From Armatimonadota bacterium (GTDB lineage Bacteria; Armatimonadota; Hebobacteria; GCA-020354555; CP070648): a DNA stretch of 47,770 nucleotides. The notes under the pieces were generated by a model, which did not search any database, was not told the origin of the DNA, and was given only the letters and a program-made list of their open reading frames with translations. The DNA lies in contig DATLAK010000044.1 of assembly GCA_035527535.1 (NCBI GenBank), forward strand, positions 1 through 47,770. Direction: 5' to 3'. Of this stretch, positions 39,531 through 47,770 are shown in pieces. The translations under genes and the position numbers were made by a program. The number at the start of each line of letters is the position of its first letter. The stretch's first letter is position 1.

Positions 39531-42284
39531 CTATAATGTGAACTCCACGGTTGCGATCTGCTTCGCCTTCAGCGGCAGCGACAATTTGCTCCCGTCAGGG
39601 GTCAGGTGCTCCTGCACCTCCTCGTTGAGGTTGAGCAGGGCCGCCGAAGCGATGGGCTTGTACGCCGCCAGGGTCGCGGTCACGTCGTGTGCCGTCGGGT
39701 TGTAGATGCGCGCGACCAGCGTCTCCCGATCCTCGGCGCGCTTGAGGGCGCTCAAGGCCACCGCCTCCGGCTCGATCGTCAGCAGGCTCAGCTCCTTGGG
39801 CAGATCGCCTCCGTGCTTGCCCGCCTGCGCCACCTCCAGCGGCAAGCTGTGCGACTCCGCCTCGCGATACACGCCCGCGTGCTCCCAGGTGCCGGCGTGC
39901 GGGTAGATCGCATAGCGGAACTCGTGCTCGCCCAGCGACTGCGCCAGCGTCATCTCGGGGTAAACGTCCCAGCGATCTATGACCGGCGACTGGCAGAACA
40001 CGAACCCGCGCATGAGCGTGATCGCCACCGCGCGCTCGGGCCTGTCAATCGCCTCGAACGAGCGCAGCCCGTCATTGATGATCGCCACCCCGACCTCGCC
40101 GTCGCTCACGTCCACGAAGCGATGATTGGGATAGATGGGGTTGTCGCGCTCGTAGTAGAGGCTGTCGGGGGTGCGATCAATCGGCCGTTCAATGACATCG
40201 AATGCCGCCTCTGCCGCCGACACCTTCGCCGCCACGCCGGTCGGGAACACCGCGCGCAGGCGGTGGTTGCGGCACTGGTTGTCAAAGCGCGTCACGATGT
40301 CCACCGCGCGCGCCCCGCGGCGCAGGGTAATCCATGATTCGATGACCAGCGGCTTGCGCTCGGCGGCGCGATGCGCGCCGTCGTCGCGCGTCTCGATCCC
40401 TGCGGGAATCTCCATTCGCACCCGCACCCGATAGCGCGCCAGCAGCGCCCCCTCCTGCTCCAGCGCGACCTCGACCGGCGCGCCGTGGCTGGTGATGAGC
40501 TCGTCGTGGGCGGGCGCCATGTGCACCCACGAGTGGCCGACCTCGCCGCCATCCTCGAAGTAGTGCAAGCCGTGGTAGGTATGTCCCGTCCGCTTGTCGG
40601 TGACTGACAGCGTACCATTGTCGTTGACGCGCACTTGCAGGTGCTCGTTCTCCATCAGGTTGTGGGCGACGACCAAGCTTCCCGGCGCACGGTGCTCGCT
40701 GCTGCGCCGCTGCAAGTGGTAGGTCTTGTAGCCGAGCGCGGGCACCTGCTTCGCCCACAGGTGGAGCCGGATGCGGGTTGCGCGCTGCTCCAGGCTGATG
40801 TCTTGCAGGTTGCGCACGAGGGTGCCCTGCGGCCAGCGCGCGACCTCCTGCCACGGCGCCTCGTGCCCCTGGGGATCCACGATGGCGAAGCCCTCGTATC
40901 CCGATTCGTCGGGCAGGTCCAGCAGCACCGTCACCACTTCAGACCGCGGGAAGGGCGAGGGGTTGAAGACCGTCAGCACCGCCTCCGAGACATCAATGTC
41001 GTCGTTGTTGATCCGCCGCTGCAGGTGCTGGAGGCCGCGCCGCATCAGCCCCTCAGACATGATGCGGCACTGGTCGAAGCGGTGCCCCATGTCCTTCTCC
41101 ATCTGGTCCACGCCGGCGCCGCAAATGGTGTCGTGGGGATGGTTGTGCAGCAGGTACCGCCACGCGATATCGAAGGCGGGCTTGAGGTATTCCGCGCCCA
41201 GCGTCCAGGCGAGCGCCGCGAACGGCTCGGCCTTGCGCTGCAGCAAGGTCTCGGCGTGGGCGTTGGCGCGCTTGGTACGGGTGCGGCTCTCGATGACATC
41301 GCCGAACAGGTGCGTCCACTTGCCGGTCGCGCCGGGGTCGCGGCTCTCGCCGTGGATGACAAACGGGTGCTTGACCTCCTGGCGCATGCCCGCGAAGTAC
41401 TCCAGCAGGCTGCTTTGCTTGATGGTGTCGTTGGGCAGGTGGGCCTGGCATTCGGCGATGAGGTCAATCTCCACCGGGTCCGGCTCCGAGGAATCGAACC
41501 CCTGCATGGAGGCGATATGGCGCGTGGTGAAATGCTGTGACTCGTCGCGCACCAGCTTCTGCACCTGCTCCGGGATGTACTCGCGCAGGTCGAGTTTCCG
41601 CTCGGGGTCAACCACGTAGTAGTGCGCGCGTGGGTGCTGCTCATTGCACAGGCGGAAGGGCAGTGCGCCGCGGTCCCATTCATAGCGCCAGTCGTCGCGC
41701 GTCTTGTCGTAGCGCACCATGCGGTAGATATAGAAATAGAAGCTGAACCGCGACAGCGCGCCGAAGCGACACCCCAGCAGCCGCGAGCCGTCCGGTCCCT
41801 CCATCACGAACTCCGAGTGCGGGGTGTTGATGCCGCGGTAGAAGACGATGGTATCAATGCCGAAGCCGTGGTAGATCTGCGGCATCTGCGACGTCTGGCC
41901 GTAGGAGAAGGGAGTGTAGCCGAGCTTCATCGGCCCGCCCAGCGCCTCCGCCACCCGGTGGCCCACCACCAGGTTGCGCACCAGCGATTCGCCGTTGACG
42001 ATGTACTCCTCCGGCAGCGAATACCACGGCCCGATCAGCAGCCGCCCCGCGCGCACCTGCTTGACAATGCGCTCGCGGTTCTCCGGCCGCAGCTCCAGGT
42101 AGTCCTCCACGCACAGGGTCTGCGCGTCCATCAGGAACGAATGGTAGTCAGGCCGCTGCTCGAGCAGATCCAGGAGATGATCCATGAACTCGACCAGCAG
42201 CAGCTGCGTCTCGCGGAAGGGATAGACCCACTCGCGATCCCAGTGGGTGTTGCAGATGACGTGGATGATCTTGCCGTCGGGCAT
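39531..42284 (-). CDS. GH38 alpha-mannosidase family protein with altered nucleophile site
   Basis: The 917-residue protein has the GH38 layout. The N-terminal alpha/beta domain begins [20 protein letters not shown] (zinc ligands His14 and Asp16). It has [20 protein letters not shown] and [20 protein letters not shown] with the late zinc His. A three-helix bundle and large beta domains follow. In most bacterial members the nucleophile is Asp in GYxPDSFG; here the matching segment is [16 protein letters not shown], with Phe126 at that place. The family hydrolyses alpha-mannosides. This protein may be inactive, shifted in mechanism, or part of a subfamily. The ATG has AGGGGA upstream. Confidence 0.85.
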   Translation of the reverse strand: MPDGKIIHVICNTHWDREWVYPFRETQLLLVEFMDHLLDLLEQRPDYHSFLMDAQTLCVEDYLELRPENRERIVKQVRAGRLLIGPWYSLPEEYIVNGESLVRNLVVGHRVAEALGGPMKLGYTPFSYGQTSQMPQIYHGFGIDTIVFYRGINTPHSEFVMEGPDGSRLLGCRFGALSRFSFYFYIYRMVRYDKTRDDWRYEWDRGALPFRLCNEQHPRAHYYVVDPERKLDLREYIPEQVQKLVRDESQHFTTRHIASMQGFDSSEPDPVEIDLIAECQAHLPNDTIKQSSLLEYFAGMRQEVKHPFVIHGESRDPGATGKWTHLFGDVIESRTRTKRANAHAETLLQRKAEPFAALAWTLGAEYLKPAFDIAWRYLLHNHPHDTICGAGVDQMEKDMGHRFDQCRIMSEGLMRRGLQHLQRRINNDDIDVSEAVLTVFNPSPFPRSEVVTVLLDLPDESGYEGFAIVDPQGHEAPWQEVARWPQGTLVRNLQDISLEQRATRIRLHLWAKQVPALGYKTYHLQRRSSEHRAPGSLVVAHNLMENEHLQVRVNDNGTLSVTDKRTGHTYHGLHYFEDGGEVGHSWVHMAPAHDELITSHGAPVEVALEQEGALLARYRVRVRMEIPAGIETRDDGAHRAAERKPLVIESWITLRRGARAVDIVTRFDNQCRNHRLRAVFPTGVAAKVSAAEAAFDVIERPIDRTPDSLYYERDNPIYPNHRFVDVSDGEVGVAIINDGLRSFEAIDRPERAVAITLMRGFVFCQSPVIDRWDVYPEMTLAQSLGEHEFRYAIYPHAGTWEHAGVYREAESHSLPLEVAQAGKHGGDLPKELSLLTIEPEAVALSALKRAEDRETLVARIYNPTAHDVTATLAAYKPIASAALLNLNEEVQEHLTPDGSKLSLPLKAKQIATVEFTL

Positions 42285-42689
42285 CGGTGTGCAGTTCCCC
42301 TTTCACCTTCGGCGCGCAGCGCCGTGGAAGTCAGGCGGTTGACAGTCATGGAGAGCAGTTTCGTTGTGCGCCCGCGCCGGCCCTGCCGCAACCGGTGGCT
42401 CCGTACGGCCGGGGCTCTGCCCCCGCCCGTTCCCGCCGGCCGTCGAACACGTGCTCCAGGTTTTGCCCGACCAGCTCTCGCGGGAACAGCCCCCGCGCCG
42501 TTTCCCTCGCGACGCGGCCGGGGCAGGCGCCGGCAGGAGGTCGTCCCCGGCCATGGAATTGGGGGACTCACGACCACCCGCAATAGAGGTGATGCGGCGC
42601 GGCCGGAACTCCGCGGCGCTTTGCGCCATGGGGTCCCAGGGGCGCCGGTCTCCGCTGCGTGGTCTGAGCTGAAGAAAGGACCTGGAAGC
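42285..42689. other. 405-bp divergent intergenic region
   Basis: This lies between the start of the GH38 gene and the start of the ThuA-like gene, so promoters for both should be here. TTGACA occurs at about 42337 on the plus strand without a convincing -10. Open frames on both strands are compositional and show no family motifs. I see nothing else. Confidence 0.5.
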
Positions 42690-43424
42690 ATGAGCAAGCC
42701 GATTCGCGTCACGGTGTGGAACGAGTTTCGCCACGAGCGCAAGAGCGCGGACATCGCCGCCATCTACCCGCGGGGGATGCACGGGGCCATCGCGGAGCAT
42801 TTGCGCGGGCAGGAGGGCTTCGAGGTGCGCACCGCGACCCTCGACGAGCCGGAGCATGGCCTGACGGAGCAGGTGCTGGCCGCCACCGATGTCTTGACGT
42901 GGTGGGGGCATACTGCGCACCGAGAGGTGCAGGACGATATCGTGGCGCGGGTGCAGGCGCGGGTGCTGGACGGCATGGGGCTGATCGTGCTGCACTCGGG
43001 GCACTTCTCGAAGATCTTTCGCGCGTTGACCGGCACCACGTGCAACCTGCGCTGGCGCGAGGCGGGTGAGAAGGAGCGCCTGTGGGTGGTGGACCGCAGC
43101 CACCCCATCGCCGGGGGGCTGGGGGAGTACTTCGAGCTGCCCCACACCGAGATGTACGGCGAGCCCTTCGACATCCCGGCGCCCGACGCGCTGGTGTTCG
43201 TGAGCTGGTTTGCCGGGGGCGAGGTCTTCCGCAGCGGCTGCTGCTTCAATCGCGGCCGCGGCAAGATCTTCTACTTCCGGCCCGGGCACGAGACGCTCCC
43301 CATCTATCACGACGCCAACGTACTCCGCGTCATCACCAATGCCGTGCGTTGGGCGGCGACGGCGCACGCGGCGCCGCCGACGTTCGGCAATGTCGAGCCG
43401 CTGGAGAAGCTGACCGGGGACTGA
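42690..43424 (+). CDS. ThuA-like domain protein
   Basis: The 244-residue protein follows the ThuA (trehalose utilisation-like) fold, a glutamine-amidotransferase-like alpha/beta protein. It has [20 protein letters not shown], the segment [59 protein letters not shown] and [20 protein letters not shown]. The class is common in glycan-degradation loci, with little biochemistry. I chose ATG 42690 because AAAGGA precedes it and the family starts here. Confidence 0.85.
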   Translation: MSKPIRVTVWNEFRHERKSADIAAIYPRGMHGAIAEHLRGQEGFEVRTATLDEPEHGLTEQVLAATDVLTWWGHTAHREVQDDIVARVQARVLDGMGLIVLHSGHFSKIFRALTGTTCNLRWREAGEKERLWVVDRSHPIAGGLGEYFELPHTEMYGEPFDIPAPDALVFVSWFAGGEVFRSGCCFNRGRGKIFYFRPGHETLPIYHDANVLRVITNAVRWAATAHAAPPTFGNVEPLEKLTGD

Positions 43425-43513
43425 CGGACCTCGGGGCGTGAGCGTGGGGCAGAGCACCCTACGCGCCGAGACCTGCATACCTATACGGTTGCGACCGCCC
43501 TGGTCTCGTCGAG

Positions 43514-43554
43514 GAAAAAACAGCAGGCGGCCCCGGTCTATCAGGGCCGCCTGC
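43514..43554 (-). terminator. Rho-independent terminator of the RRM gene
   Basis: On the minus strand an 11-base stem (GCAGGCGGCCC with GGGCCGCCTGC) closes a 10-base loop and is followed by TGTTTTTTCC. It lies 40 bases after the RRM stop and is the clearest terminator in the window. Confidence 0.9.
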
Positions 43555-43593
43555 GACATGGCATGTTATGTAGCTGCAGCGTCGGGTGGCGGG

Positions 43594-43983
43594 CTACCAG
43601 CGCCGCTCTCGGCCACCACGCCCGCCGCCGCCCCCGCCGCCCCCGCGACCGCCGCGGCCACCACCGCCACCGCCACCGAACCCGCCACCGCCGCCGAAGC
43701 CACCGCCCCCGCTGCGCCCGCCGCCGCCGCTGCGCTCGCCGCCGCCGCTGCGCTCGCGCGGACGCGCCTCATTGACAGTCAGCGGGCGACCGCGAAAGTC
43801 CTGCCCATTCAGTTCGGCAATGGCACCGTCGGCGTTCTGTTCATCGAGCTCGACGAAGGCGAACCCTCGGTTGCCCATCATGCGCACCTCGGTCAGCGGC
43901 TCGAACTTCTCGAACATCTGCCGCACGTCCGCCTCCGTGGTGTCGTAGGGGAAGTTCCCTACATACAGCGTCTTGTTGGGCAC
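43594..43983 (-). CDS. RRM-type RNA-binding protein with Gly/Arg-rich tail
   Basis: The 129-residue protein has one RNA-recognition motif at residues 4-75: RNP2 as TLYVGNF (5-11) and RNP1 as RGFAFVEL (39-46), with the usual beta-alpha-beta spacing. Residues of about 80-129 form a tail of Arg, Ser and Gly repeats. Similar small RRM proteins in Cyanobacteria and other phyla bind RNA and often respond to cold. It starts at GTG 43983, with AGGAG seven bases upstream. It is a single-gene unit, closed by the terminator. Confidence 0.93.
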   Translation of the reverse strand: MPNKTLYVGNFPYDTTEADVRQMFEKFEPLTEVRMMGNRGFAFVELDEQNADGAIAELNGQDFRGRPLTVNEARPRERSGGGERSGGGGRSGGGGFGGGGGFGGGGGGGRGGRGGGGGGGGRGGRERRW

Positions 43984-44183
43984 GTGCCCTCTCCTCTCGT
44001 TCCGTCCCAGCGGAACCCTATAGTCGCGGTCACCGACCGCCTAGCGCTTCGTCCGCTGAACCAGCTGCCGTCTGCTCGACAGTCAGAGAGGACAGGGACG
44101 CCTCGCCGCGTGATTCGATTTCCACGCCGGTGGGGGATTACCTCTTGCCCCGTGGCTCATCGTCCGCACATCTGCTGCGCGCC

Positions 44184-44783
44184 TCAGCGGGAATACGTTC
44201 CCACCAGCCGCGCCTGCCCCAGGAGGTGCGGCTGCATCGCCCGCTCCACGTCGGCCGCCCTCGCCCGCAGGGGCAAGTCGAGCGGCGCGTCGAGCGCGTA
44301 GAGCGTGAACCGATAGTGGTGCGCCGGCCCCGGCGGCGGCGCCGGCCCGCCGTAGCCGACCTTGCGGAAATCGTTGAGCCCCTGCTTGGCCCCGCCGAGG
44401 TCCGACAGCGTCTCCTGGGTGGCGACGCCCTCGGGCAAGGCGGTGCGCGCCGCGGGCAAGTCGTAGAGCACCCAGTGCGTCCACGTGCCGCGCGGGGCGT
44501 CGGGGTCGTCCACGATCAGGGCGAGCGAGACGGCGCCCTCGGGCGCGCCCCGCCACGACAGCGGCGGGGAGACGTCGGCCCCATCGGCGGTGTAGCGGGC
44601 GGGTATGCGCGCGCCTTCCGCGAAGGCGGGGCTGGTGACGGCAAAGCGCTCTCCCACGGTGCTCACCTCCTCAGGCGGCGTGACCTCGGGGGCGGGCGGC
44701 TGTCGCCGGCAGCCGGTGGCCCCCAGGCCGAGTATCGCCGCAACCACGCCGCCGGCGACGATCCAGCGCGTGACTTGGCTCAT
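44184..44783 (-). CDS. PEBP-family (YbhB/YbcL) lipoprotein
   Basis: The 199-residue protein begins with a lipoprotein signal, with the LGATGC lipobox at about residues 20-25. The phosphatidylethanolamine-binding-protein domain follows: FAEGARIPARYTADGADVSP, LALIVDDPDAPRGTWTHWVL, NDFRKVGYGGPAPPPG and HHYRFTLYALDAPL. These include the DPDxP and the GxxxPPP-type ligand-site signatures. Bacterial members may bind small anions or inhibit proteases. The start at 44783 is chosen for the signal and the GAGGG site upstream. Confidence 0.9.
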   Translation of the reverse strand: MSQVTRWIVAGGVVAAILGLGATGCRRQPPAPEVTPPEEVSTVGERFAVTSPAFAEGARIPARYTADGADVSPPLSWRGAPEGAVSLALIVDDPDAPRGTWTHWVLYDLPAARTALPEGVATQETLSDLGGAKQGLNDFRKVGYGGPAPPPGPAHHYRFTLYALDAPLDLPLRARAADVERAMQPHLLGQARLVGTYSR

Positions 44784-45026
44784 GCTTCGGCCCTCTTCCA
44801 CGATCTCATGTCCCCTGCATGCTACCATATCGCAGGCGCACCTGGAAGGGGCCCCATGCGTCAGCGGTCTCCTGGGCGCGGCGGGAATCGCCGGCCGACC
44901 CCGCCGTCGGGTCTGGGGGCGGGTGATCCGAACTGCGCACACCCGCGAGCAGGAAAAACTACCGGCGGCAGGTCAAGCCGTGGCCGCCGACGAAAACTGC
45001 GCGGAGCTCACCACAAGGAGGTAGTT

Positions 45027-45416
45027 ATGTACCCTGGCGATCTGAGATACACCAGCACTCACCAATGGGCGCGCATAGAGGGCGAAACAGCCACCATTGG
45101 CGTCACCCACTACGCTCAGGACCAGATGGGAGATCTGGTGTACGTCGAGCTGCCCGAGGTGGGGGACGACGTCACCGCGGGCGCGCCTTGCGGGCAGGTG
45201 GAGTCGGTCAAGGCCGTCAGCGATGTCAATAGCCCGGTGAGCGGCGAGGTGACGGAAATCAACGAGGCCCTGGTGGATGCGCCCGAGACGGTGAACAAGG
45301 ATCCATACGGCGAGGGCTGGCTTTTCAAGGTCCAGCTCAGCGACGCGTCGGAGGCGGAGGACCTGCTCGACAGCGCCGCCTACCAGGCGTACCTGGCCAA
45401 GGAGCAAGCGCCGTAG
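45027..45416 (+). CDS. gcvH: Glycine cleavage system H protein
   Basis: The 129-residue lipoyl-carrier has RYTSTHQWARIEGETATIGV, the segment GDLVYVELPEVGDDVTAGAP, and GQVESVKAVSDVNSPVSGEV with the lipoylated Lys62. VNKDPYGEGWLFKVQLSD follows. H protein shuttles the methylamine intermediate between the P, T and L proteins. None of those genes is in the window. The start has AAGGAGG at 45015-45021. I looked for a glycine riboswitch upstream and saw none. Confidence 0.96.
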   Translation: MYPGDLRYTSTHQWARIEGETATIGVTHYAQDQMGDLVYVELPEVGDDVTAGAPCGQVESVKAVSDVNSPVSGEVTEINEALVDAPETVNKDPYGEGWLFKVQLSDASEAEDLLDSAAYQAYLAKEQAP

Positions 45417-45477
45417 GGGGGACCCGGCCGCGGGCGATGCTGCCGCCCCGCGACGCCCGGCCGCCGCACGTGCCGAT

Positions 45478-45588
45478 GGGTGTGACTCCAGAAGTGGGAA
45501 TGCACAAGACATGCCTGGTAGCGCAGCCGTCTCGGCTGCGAGAGGTTGGCAGGCGAGGACGCCTGCCCCACCATAAAGAGTCACACCC
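45478..45588. mobile_element. MITE-like element with terminal repeats and 8-bp target duplication
   Basis: The 111-base element has perfect 11-base terminal inverted repeats (GGGTGTGACTC on each end). It is flanked by the direct duplication GTGCCGAT at 45470-45477 and 45589-45596. Inside are the hairpins GCAGCCGTCTCGGCTGC and GGCAGGCGAGGACGCCTGCC, shared with the repeats in csaB and the anti-sigma gene. It holds no gene. Confidence 0.85.
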
Positions 45589-45619
45589 GTGCCGATGAAG
45601 GCCGGCCTGCCGCCCCTCG

Positions 45620-47212
45620 TCACCGCTTCATGCGGAGGGGGTAGTCGTAGGTGACTTCCGATCCGCGCTGGCCTCGATTCCGCTCAAGAGCGGTGACGTT
45701 ATCAAGCCCCCCATCGTCCTTGCCGTCGGGCCCGACGCTGTAGATGAGGTAGCCTGCGCCTGCATGTGCAGGAGTGGCCCTTGGTGGCTGCCCATTCCCA
45801 GCCGAGGGCCCTTCGACAGGCTCAGGACGGGCGGGCTGGGCCACATCGGGTCGGTAGATGAAGGGCTTGCCGGAGAACGGATCATCCGGGATCGCCCAGC
45901 CGCCGCGGGCTTTCAATTGAGCCAGAGAAGTTGGGTATTCGCCGTGCTCGACCTGGTAGGCCCGCAGCGCCAGCGCCGCCTGCATCATCCCGATCAATGC
46001 AATCCCCCTGTCACGCGCCTCCGACGCGCGACTGAAAACCGGGAAGAACGCCCGCGTCCAGATCGCGTATCGCGGGAAGCGGTCCCTTATCGTTTCCTCA
46101 AGCCGAACGAAATCCGCTCGGCTGTCCCGAGAGAGTTTCTTGTGGAGCGGCATTGTCTCCTCCCAGCCCCGTATGAAGTACGTTTCATCGAGCTTCAGGA
46201 ATGGCATCCACACCACACGCGCAAGGGGGAAAAGCGCCCGCAGCGCGAACCTGTGCCGTCGCGCCCATGCTGGGCCCCGGTTCACTCCTGACATCGAGAA
46301 CATCACCATGAAGTTGTCCGGACTCCGGCGCACGTAATCGAAGCCCCACAGCCCCATGGCTCGCTCTCCCTCCATGCCGTGCAGCCACGAGCCGGTCATG
46401 TCCACCTGGCCCAGCAGGTCGTAGAATGCGCGGCTCTCCTGCGCCGTCGGCGGGGCTTTCTCCAGGACCTCGGGGAGACCAGCGGACACGATAGCGATGC
46501 ACGAGACGCGAACGAGCTGCGCGATCAGCGTCGGCTCGGCGCTCATGTGATTTGACATGCGAATCGCGGTCCCCAGGTCATCGAGCGCCGCGCCTGCGCG
46601 CCCGTCGCGGGCGTCCACCAGCGCCTTCGCGACCAGGAAGCGAGTCGCGTTGCGCGCTTGTCCCAAATGGGGGAGCAGCGCCTCGAAGCCCTTCTCCCAC
46701 TCGACCGGGAAGCGGCACGCGGGGCGCAGAGAAGCCTCTCTGAGCAGCCGGAAGTCACCCTCATGTTGGGCCAAGAACGCCTCGATCTCGGCTTGCGATG
46801 GCGGCGGCAGCCCCTTTCCCGGCTGTCCCGAGAACCGCCAGGGCCCATTGTACAAAGCCCTCCGCAAGAAAAGCGTATCCTCCTCGTTCGCCAGCCCATT
46901 GAACGCCTTCTGGTAAAGCACGGCGGCGTTCTCCGAGTCCGGAATCTTCGGCGGCGCGGCCTCCGCCGGCGTCAGCGGCGCGCCCTCGGCGCGCAGCCGG
47001 GCCAGCTCTCGCCCCAATCGCCGGCTCGCCACGACGTTGAGCACAATGTGGGCGAGAATGAGCAGCGCCAGCAGCGCGGCCGTGTAGCGCCAGGTCTTGC
47101 GCCACAACCAGGCCACGCCGTGCGCCGTGTGCCACGGCAATCCAAGCAGCCATCGCGGAGCCGCCCGGAAGGTCGGGAAACGGCTCGCGGCAGACTCGTC
47201 GCGGTCGCTCAT
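45620..47212 (-). CDS. Membrane protein with pseudopilin-like C-terminal motif
   Basis: The 530-residue protein has one membrane helix near the N-terminus (about residues 42-62, YTAALLALLILAHIVLNVVA). A long helical region and a C-terminal part follow: KARGGWAIPDDPFSGKPFIY and GAGYLIYSVGPDGKDDGG. The last resembles the calcium-site loop at the end of type II secretion pseudopilins. The segment RPEPVEG (near 45806-45832) is encoded by an interspersed repeat. Its start overlaps the stop of the upstream gene (ATGA). The function is unknown. Confidence 0.7.
   Translation of the reverse strand: MSDRDESAASRFPTFRAAPRWLLGLPWHTAHGVAWLWRKTWRYTAALLALLILAHIVLNVVASRRLGRELARLRAEGAPLTPAEAAPPKIPDSENAAVLYQKAFNGLANEEDTLFLRRALYNGPWRFSGQPGKGLPPPSQAEIEAFLAQHEGDFRLLREASLRPACRFPVEWEKGFEALLPHLGQARNATRFLVAKALVDARDGRAGAALDDLGTAIRMSNHMSAEPTLIAQLVRVSCIAIVSAGLPEVLEKAPPTAQESRAFYDLLGQVDMTGSWLHGMEGERAMGLWGFDYVRRSPDNFMVMFSMSGVNRGPAWARRHRFALRALFPLARVVWMPFLKLDETYFIRGWEETMPLHKKLSRDSRADFVRLEETIRDRFPRYAIWTRAFFPVFSRASEARDRGIALIGMMQAALALRAYQVEHGEYPTSLAQLKARGGWAIPDDPFSGKPFIYRPDVAQPARPEPVEGPSAGNGQPPRATPAHAGAGYLIYSVGPDGKDDGGLDNVTALERNRGQRGSEVTYDYPLRMKR
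45806..45832. repeat. Short interspersed repeat inside the 45620-47212 gene
   Basis: The word CCTTCGACAGGCTCAGGACG also occurs, with slight change, at 3073-3092. On the minus strand it encodes RPEPVEG in frame, close to the conserved C-terminal motif. Confidence 0.65.
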
Positions 47213-47544
47213 AGCATGTCCTCCTGCTCCGGCATCGCTGCGAGTATCGCCTGGCGCTGGCGGAACGCCGCCAGCGCGTCTGCGCTTGCCTCGCCGCTCG
47301 CCGCCGAGATGCCCACGTTGCCCGTCAGTCGCGCCAGCCGCGCCGACTGGGCGCGATCTATCCCCAGGTCGAGGGCGATCAAGCCCAGCAGGCACAGCGC
47401 GTAGGCGAGCGGTCGCGCCCACGTTCGCCGCGTCGCCCGGGCGGCGGCCGCGCGCAATACGCGCTCGCGCACCGCCTCGGGCGGCGCCGCGGTCGGCAGC
47501 GCGCGCAGCCGTGCCTCGAATTCCTGCTCCTCATGATTGATCAT
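47209..47544 (-). CDS. Small membrane protein upstream of the pseudopilin-like gene
   Basis: The 111-residue protein has a polar N-terminus (HEEQEFEARLRALPTAAPPE), one membrane helix (about residues 47-62, YALCLLGLIALDLGI) and a short helical tail. The layout is like a membrane partner in sigma/anti-sigma operons, but the zinc motif is absent. It overlaps the next gene by four bases. GGGAG lies nine bases before the start. It is unclassified. Confidence 0.65.
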   Translation of the reverse strand: MINHEEQEFEARLRALPTAAPPEAVRERVLRAAAARATRRTWARPLAYALCLLGLIALDLGIDRAQSARLARLTGNVGISAASGEASADALAAFRQRQAILAAMPEQEDML

Positions 47545-47565
47545 GGCGATGACTCCCTTGCCAAT

Positions 47566-47748
47566 ACCCTTCGCTAACGCTCAGGGTGACATAGAACCTA
47601 TCCTAAAACTCACACTCCACGGGCATGTCATTCCGAACCCTTCGCATGCCGTCATTCCGAGCGCAACGAGGAATCTGCCCCTGCTCAGGGCAAGCTCCGT
47701 GAGGAATCTCGGTTCGGAACGAGATCCCTCGTTGCCGCTCGGGATGAC
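47566..47748. repeat. Interspersed repeat cluster at the right end
   Basis: GTCATTCCGAGCGCAACGAG at 47651-47670 and the near-complement CTCGTTGCCGCTCGGGATGAC at 47728-47748 form a long imperfect inverted repeat. Another unit, CCCTTCGCTAACGCTCAGGG, lies at 47568-47587. No gene is supported in 47545-47770. Confidence 0.7.
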
Positions 47749-47770
47749 AGTCGGTCGGTTCTTCGGATAG

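Noticed and set aside
39532-39537. TATAAT at the 3' end of the GH38 gene
   Set aside because: No -35 at suitable spacing and no downstream plus-strand gene; probably chance.
43438-44301. Plus-strand Ala/Pro/Thr-rich frame over the RRM gene
   Set aside because: It is the complement of the Gly-rich tail; the minus-strand RRM has RNP1, RNP2 and a terminator.
44784-45026. Possible glycine riboswitch before gcvH
   Set aside because: I saw a short GC hairpin but none of the conserved glycine-aptamer words, and only a normal Shine-Dalgarno.
1-47770. CRISPR arrays, tRNA or rRNA genes
   Set aside because: No regular direct-repeat/spacer pattern, cloverleaf or rRNA-like region was noticed by eye. 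A covariance search would be decisive.

Overview
The window is about 47.8 kb of high-GC bacterial chromosome with no rRNA, tRNA or CRISPR array that I could see. It contains a nearly complete division and cell-wall (dcw) cluster. The DUF881 + small-basic-protein + ftsA tail, the DUF3084/CsaB pair and the large set of glycan-degradation genes suggest an uncultured Terrabacteria lineage, most like Armatimonadota. That assignment is an inference from gene content. MurE carries the DNPR signature, so the peptidoglycan is predicted to contain meso-diaminopimelate.

Layout. 0.1-2.7 kb (minus): a probable three-gene operon with a membrane-anchored PP2C/SpoIIE phosphatase and two secreted or anchored proteins that share a C-terminal domain. 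3.2-6.5 kb (plus): a coiled-coil DUF3084 membrane protein behind a near-consensus promoter, then a CsaB-type pyruvyltransferase whose frame contains three repeat insertions. 6.6-8.5 kb (minus): an ECF sigma factor and an overlapping membrane anti-sigma factor. 8.7-25.9 kb (plus): promoter and MraZ operator, mraZ-rsmH-ftsL-ftsI-murE-murF-mraY-murD-ftsW-murC-murB-ddl-ftsQ-DUF881-sbp-ftsA. murG and ftsZ are absent from the places they usually occupy. 26-34.5 kb (mostly minus): an accessory zone of glycosidase-like genes, a UROD-family gene between 101-bp direct repeats, a decayed type III restriction-modification locus that keeps an intact MntA/HepT pair, a TIM-barrel-like protein and an FAD oxidoreductase. 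34.7-47.6 kb: a secreted cysteine-peptidase-like protein, a GatZ/KbaZ-like protein, a stand-alone GMP-synthase ATPase domain, a GH38 protein lacking its expected nucleophile, a ThuA-like protein, an RRM protein, a PEBP lipoprotein, GcvH and a membrane gene pair.

How the parts work together. The dcw genes overlap or are spaced by a few bases. They supply cytoplasmic muropeptide synthesis (MurB, C, D, E, F, Ddl, MraY) and septal synthesis and assembly (FtsW, FtsI, FtsL, FtsQ, FtsA), controlled by MraZ at a four-box operator over the promoter. A second extended -10 promoter lies before murE. The accessory genes look like complex-glycan catabolism (fucose, mannose and related sugars), with several gene heads and tails left by rearrangement.

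The most unusual features are the multi-hairpin repeat elements that sit inside reading frames without breaking them, one 111-bp MITE-like copy with terminal inverted repeats and an 8-bp target duplication, the remnant mod/res pair around MntA-HepT, the cassette between 101-bp repeats, and the GH38 active-site change.
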